Shown in pieces: positions 57,765 to 64,000 of a stretch of DNA of 64,000 nt. The notes under the pieces are model-generated. The model was not told where the DNA came from. It was given only the letters and a program-made list of their open reading frames with translations, and ran no database searches. This DNA comes from Druceiella hillmani (lineage: Eukaryota > Arthropoda > Insecta > Lepidoptera > Hepialidae). Where the stretch lies: the NCBI GenBank assembly GCA_039881145.1, contig JAYKKI010000027.1:24749001-24813000 (forward strand). Reading direction: 5' to 3'. Positions within the stretch are counted from its first letter, which is position 1; every line of letters begins with the position of its first letter. A program made the translations under genes and the position numbers.

Positions 57765-60700
57765 AAGTCATTTTCCATTGTGAAACTTCCCAACATCTAC
57801 AATATTTTCCATTCCGCCTAAGCCAAATTTTGTATACGAGCATCGGCCACTGCCCTAAATTCGAATATTATCCGCAGTCCATTCACTCCAGTTTTATCAT
57901 TAGCGTGATCTTTATATGCAAATTGACTGTCACGCTAATCCGATTTATCGGACGCCGCCTGTTGGCGTATAAAATACCGTTTCAGCAAACGTAATTCGAA
58001 ATGTGTTGGAGGGATGTTTTTCAATTTTACATTTGCATAAAGGAGCTTTTTCAGACCCAAGAGTTTCAGTAAATACAACCTCTAATGGGTTGTGATCAAA
58101 TATGTATAGCCAAAAGAAAAATAGATTGCTCTTTTAATGTACAGAAGATTATCCAATCTATAAACAATATTCAAAATATAAAGAATACTAAAATTATTTC
58201 TTAAACGCTCTTCAGAATTATATATTAATGTAAAGTAAAATCTAACTTTTGAGGCTCATTCTATATTCCATTTTTTTATGTTTTAGCTTAAGAATGTGTA
58301 GCATTAAACTAATTAATGTTTTACGGAACGTATGTCACTTGCTTTAGTGTCAAAAGTATTACATTAAGAGCTTATAATGTGTGGAATACAAAATGAAAGG
58401 TTAATATTTTCCTAATATAAAACGTGGTTAAATATTGAATATAAACCATTCTCAAACCACTGTATTTCATGAATTCTTAAAAAAATATTTTTTACTTACA
58501 ATAAAGTATGCAAGTGCAATTTTATTACCCTATTTTTATGTGAAAAATATATTTTTATTAACAAAACAACAAAACAGTATAAAGGCTCTGCAACTAATGA
58601 CACGCGCACTGACCAATATACACAGGTTCAATATTTAATATCATTGTAATCCCATAGAATCAACTATAATCTTTACTAGTAAACATTTTGAAAAACAAGA
58701 ATTAACATACAACGGTGAACTTTTAGGAGACCTGCCTAACATATAGTCAAGTATTAAACCATAATACTATTTTTCTAATTTTTTCCTATTACTATTCCCC
58801 AAAATATTTCCAAGATAAATTCGTCCGGGAAATAAAGTTTTTCCTTCTAACGATAAACTCAATAAATGCTAACAATTGACTGATGGATTTAATAATCAAT
58901 TAAATAGAAATAAAATAACCATTTTAAATATAATAACTAAGTTTTTGGATTCGATAAATAATACTTATACACTTTCCACCTTCCACTTCTATCCGAAAAC
59001 CGGAAAAATGCAGCATGTAAATTGAATGAAATGATCGTCAACAGAAAGAAGCAAGCTGTACAAATCGCATATTTCTTAACTATTTGGCAATAATGAGAAT
59101 AGCATACACCACTAAAGCTTTACGGAAAACATCAATCAGTAAGTAATTTTCCGATAACAATTTTCCATCAAAATCGAATATTTTCCCCGTTCCTGTTGAA
59201 GTCAAATTGACTCTACGCGTGTAAGTCGGTGTGATGGCGCGTCTAGTCCTTTCGTCCTGATTTCATCATTCGCATCACATGTAAATACAAATCTAGTACT
59301 AAATTTAGGTATATCGTATTATAAAGTATCAAGGGTGGGTGAATTTAATACCTTTTTAGCAAACTTAATACGGTTTGTTTTAGAGAGATTATTTCAAAGT
59401 TTTCATTTACATACACGTGCCTTGAAATTAACTTTGGCTCAAAAAATTAACGTAGGATTGCTAGTAGTCAAATTGTACATTTGACTAAACAAAGTGAAGT
59501 TATTTTCTACTTTTTTAATTCTTTGCAAATTTGAAGATAAATATTTTTGCTGGTATATATGGCGGTAAATATAAGTTATTACTGTGGGCCTTAAACAGTT
59601 TTTAATATAGTCAAATCAATCTATAATGTTAAATAGTTTAAGCTAAGACTGATAATTTTGTGGTATTATGCTCTAATTGTCTGATTAATATGTTGTCTAA
59701 TTTTGTTCACGTTAATATAAACAACAAAACAGAGTGATTAATATATTTATTGAAATGTTATAATCAAATAAAAATTTCTGGTGAAAACTCGTATTTGAAA
59801 ATGGCTGATTGATTGACATTATTCTTAAAGACTCTATGGTATTTCAATATTTTCCCGTAGATATCAATTTGCTAAATAAATTGTATTATTCTCCTCCATA
59901 ATGACATGCTCACATTGCAATACCTGCTGTAAATAACAAGTTATATACATCAAACTAAAAAGTTTTAAAGAGCCGAAAGGACTCAATTAAGATAAATTTT
60001 TGGAACACAGTTTTTTTTACAATAAAATATTAAAACACAGTTTTAAAATTTCACCCCCACATTTATATTTAATAACGCTTCAAAGGGATCACATCCATAT
60101 TCCTGGATAACCAATGTCTTAATCTCCATTAAATTTGACTTAAATCAAAATTATGCTCTTGAACTGCCTAGAAACTGTCTTTTAGAATTATATATTATGT
60201 CAGATTGCAACCTTTTAAGGAGATTATGACGTAATTCCACCAAAATCGTTAGTAATTTGGATGCAGCAAATACTACGCCAGATGGTGATTTAAAATATTA
60301 TTCACCTGTAAAACATTATCATAAGTAGGAATTCTCATTTATTGTAGTAATTATCTGAACTCCGCAGAAAGTAAATTAAAAGTTTCAAAAGCCACTGTAA
60401 TATTCTTTCTCTCGGAAACAAAACTACCTTGACACATTATTCAAGTAGAGAAAAGGAGAGATTTGTACAAAGGTAAATGAAACACATGCTAACGATTTGC
60501 TCGTGGATAGAACCTTTTTACAATTATTTTCCTAACAAAACTTATACAACAGCAAAGTCCAGATCTCATGTCTAAGGAGAAGTTTTATTGAGATAAAACT
60601 AGTAATAGAACAGAATTAATAAAAAATATATTTGTAAATGCTAGGACCTAATGTTGTAAGTATCGTTGTTACCCTGTTGAACATGTTTTTTTCGGTTTGT

Positions 60701-63039
60701 ACATATAGGGGAAAAGTTCATTATTACTAGCTCAATAAGTTGAGATTTGAACACGTGAATATTTGCATGGTTCTTACAAAACATTGGATCAAAAAAATAA
60801 TGAGACGTCATCAAGTTTTGTCCATTTAAAAAAATATATCAAGATTAATGCATTACTGCAATATTGAGACAATGCTTCATTTGAGGAAAAATAAATGAAA
60901 AAACAAGATATCTATTCATAGTCTTTTTTAAGCCCTAAATCAATTATAATTCCATTTATAAAATATTTAAATCATGTACCAATTATTAAAACCAAAATTT
61001 TTTTATAAATTCTTTTTCGTGTATTTCGAAATAATAAAGAAAATAACGAGTAAATTTTCTTTCATCAAAACTTTTAAACTTAATTTTTTTACCTTTAAAC
61101 TTAAAATATTTATATATAAACTTAGAACATTTAAATTAAATTGAAATTATCGCCATGTCCAATATGAGTGGTATACAGTAGGTTTATTCGCACTATTTTA
61201 TCATTCCCGTAAACCCTATATGCTGTTCGATTGGTGGATATATATAAGATATGTCTGCATATAAGATATCTTTTTTTTAAATGGACTTAACCAAAAGTTA
61301 AAGGACACTCAAGATAATACTTTGTTTACAGAAATTATTCTAAGCTTTGGTTAATATATCCTTCGCAGTGATTACTAAACCTCAAATCTTCCAATTTGTA
61401 ATTAATAAAAAATAATGTTACTTTGCAGAGTTTTGCATGACATTTTAATAGATTAAGTGATTAACAATTTTTCAGTTATTTTAATAGATCTTAATAAAAT
61501 ATAAATATTTCATATTATTTTATTATTAATATAAATTAAATTGGCACAAGAGAATATAAATACATATTTGTGACAAATATAATCGTAGTGTAAAGATAAC
61601 GAAATAACATATTTGGTCTCTCGCAAATTATAATGTTAGAAAAAATTATACGAATTTTTCATGGCGCATATTTTTTTGGCATTTTAATTTGCGAGAGACT
61701 AAAATATCGTTATTAAATTACATAAAAATACGCTTTTGAATTATAATTCAAGTTTTTCGAAAAACATTTCGAAATTAAACTAATTCAGAATTTCTTTTTA
61801 ATAACACAGCGCCATGTAATGGACTAATAATAGAAACTTGAATAATTTGAAAATAAAATTTAAATTTAATTTATATAAATAATTCAGAGCCTTATATCTG
61901 TAGAGTATAAAGTATTGATGACTGTATCTACGTATCTAATTTAAATTGCCTATCTATCTACTTAACAGAGAAAAAATAAATATTCATTTGTAAGAAATTT
62001 TCATCAAATTTGAAAGTAACTGTATCGTTCCGAAAGAAGTTTTATGGAGATGGAGTGAAATCTTTGCAATAACGTTGTATTTTTTCTTACCCTGCTGCCG
62101 TAAATTTACCGTTTCATGAAAATTGTAAAACACAAAATAATTATGCTCGACGTCATATAAAAAAATATTGTTAGGTAATTAAGGAGTAAGTACTTACGGA
62201 GTTAAATACGTAAATGTGTACAAAAAATTTAACTAAGTCCCTTAAAAATTAAGACGAGTTCTTAGCAGTATTTAGTTTTGTGAAATCTGTTGCGATGAGA
62301 AAATTTATACCTATTCCAATTAAAATTGTTTCTCAAATGTGACCAGAACATTTACGCATACTTCAAAAATTTTGCATTTTTGTCATACAAAATAAACGCA
62401 TCATACCCCTATAAACGATGAAAAAATATAAGTCCAATTGTGAGTACACAAACACTGTTAAATTTTGTAATATATTTCAATAATTCGGGTCAAAGAAGCG
62501 TATATAAAAAGACATAGCTATAATTATGAGGCCAGTGGGATAGCATTGCTGTAACGCGAATCGAGCTAGCCCATTCCTATAGATAATGGCAGAATCATCC
62601 TAAAACGGTAGAATTCTTTATGATCTTGTTACATTTGCTCACATTGTACAAGAGTAGCAAGAAGAGATTAAACTAAACATTTCTATTCCGTTAATGTTAT
62701 GTTACTCTTACCTCTGAAAAACTTATAATAAAAAGTGATACCTTAAAAAAATTCAATATTATTTGCATGTACCTTTAAATTAAATATTATACCCGGACAC
62801 TATCAATTACTAGTATTTTTTACAATAAATAACCAAATACTATGAGTTATAATTTACACTAACAGTAGCTAAGTAACCTTAAATAAGTTTATCCTATTTT
62901 TCGAGGACCACTTTAAGAGCGCTAATGACATGGCTGGTTAATCTAAGGTCAATGATTTTAATATCATCTTTGTTTTGCTCTTTGTTGTCTGCTGCATTAT
63001 TAGTCTCCGCTTTGAAAATAATTGCAATTAGACCTTTAC

Positions 63040-63109
<70 letters not shown>

Positions 63110-63763
63110 ATATACATATATGAATGCATGTATGTATAAGCGTATTTCACCACAACAAGTAAATTAATTTTTATTATTCGGAACTTATTAATGCAATCCT
63201 CAAGGTTTTAATGATTTTTCAAATAAAGTTTCAATTCTATAAAAATGAGTTTCTCCAAGTTTAATAGTATAACCAAATCTATTGTCTAAGCTAGTATTAT
63301 ACAGAGCATTCAATATCTTCTTTAAACATATATATACTTAATTGAAAGTAATGAATCAAGCATTAAGCTTCCAAGTAATAAATTCAAACCCTACTACTAT
63401 GGTAAACAATTATTGGACCTGCCCTTAATTTGAAGATGCGTGATTGTAGTGGTTATGTCCTTTAAAAAAAATTCACTGCTCTATATGTAAAGGCAAAGCT
63501 TTTTAAAATCATATCTTTGTATTAAATTTGTACCTATGTTTTGGGGTAATTTTACATTTCGAATGGAAAAAGCAAACAACAGTATTTCTTAACTTTTTAA
63601 ATAAAGTTAGAAGTACGAAATTTCGGTAATCCTGTGTATATAGAAAGCTCATTTTCTAATCGAGTTATACTTACGTAATAATATTAACCTTGCGCTAAAT
63701 TAATCTCAATTAAAATAAAGGTTAGAAAAGCCACTTGAACTTAAAAGAAAGAAAATTATGCCA

Positions 63764-63807
<44 letters not shown>

Positions 63808-63833
63808 GTATATATATATATATATATATACAC

Positions 63834-63871
<38 letters not shown>

Positions 63872-63872
63872 G

Positions 63873-63903
<31 letters not shown>

Positions 63904-63971
63904 GTATATATATATATATATATATATTGTTTTCAGGTTAGTGGATTTCTGTAAGAAAATCTCGTTAAAAC
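57765..63971 (+). repeat. Forward unit U9, nearly complete
   Basis: Block A at 57765-58180 (three stops in the minus-strand frame), B at 58570-58740, C at 59185-59445, D at 60170-60530, E at 61150-61420, stem-loop at 61612-61703, F at 62440-62640, shortened G at 62925-63040, (TA)n at 63047-63122. The flank of the next block A can be recognised from about 63530 to the right edge, so the array continues beyond the window. Confidence 0.88.
63766..63927. repeat. TA microsatellite with a regular CACATATG interruption
   Basis: CACATATG occurs at 63801, 63831, 63865 and 63897, giving a higher-order period of 30-34 bases within (TA)n. The two open frames across it are dinucleotide products. Confidence 0.95.
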
Positions 63972-64000
63972 AAGTTTTGGACTTGAAACTTCCTTAAACT

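Noticed and set aside
63766..63927. Regular CACATATG spacing as a possible CRISPR-like array
   Set aside because: The spacers are all (TA)n and the host is a eukaryote; this is a microsatellite.

Overview
The window is AT-rich eukaryotic DNA with no intact gene that I recognise. The recognisable coding sequence is all transposon debris: a Helitron helicase tail, a DD34E Tc1-type transposase, a transposase-like gene of the hAT/CGGBP1-like kind, and the 3' end of an RTE/jockey-type non-LTR retrotransposon. This mixture, with long (TA)n tracts and high AT content, fits an arthropod, probably an insect. That is inference; no host gene confirms it.

From about 3.7 kb to the right edge, almost everything derives from one tandemly repeated unit of about 6.0-6.3 kb. 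I name its conserved blocks A to G in forward order: A (carries a minus-strand ORF of up to about 138 codons), B, C, D, E (followed by a short stem-loop), F and G. None of their translations matches a family I know. Copies from 3.7 to 17.4 kb are old and decayed, and only isolated blocks can still be seen. Copies from 17.4 kb rightward are much younger. The unit starting at 36.0 kb and the one starting at 42.0 kb are close copies, and the stretch 38.5-42.5 kb is nearly identical to 44.7-48.8 kb.

Layout: 1-585, 3' end of a Helitron. 586-3689, AT-rich sequence without recognisable content. 3690-17453, decayed array copies broken by a Tc1-like element (4767-5722), a fold-back element (14797-15020), a hairpin (15079-15141) and a hAT-like pseudogene (15471-16850). 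17454-25198, two tandem copies (R1, R2) of a rearranged unit in which forward block E is joined to an inverted A-G-F segment, with (TA)n tracts at the joints. 25199-29121, the same segment in normal orientation, so R2 and R3 form a 3-kb inverted repeat. 29122-63971, six forward units (U4-U9). U4 has a retroposon insertion and two fold-back mutations, U7 lacks E, U8 lacks F and carries a second copy of the fold-back element, and U9 is nearly complete. 63972-64000 starts the next unit.

The genes do not form a pathway. The biological content is the history of the array: duplication, inversion, local homogenisation, deletion, and transposon insertions that can be proven from empty sites in sister copies.
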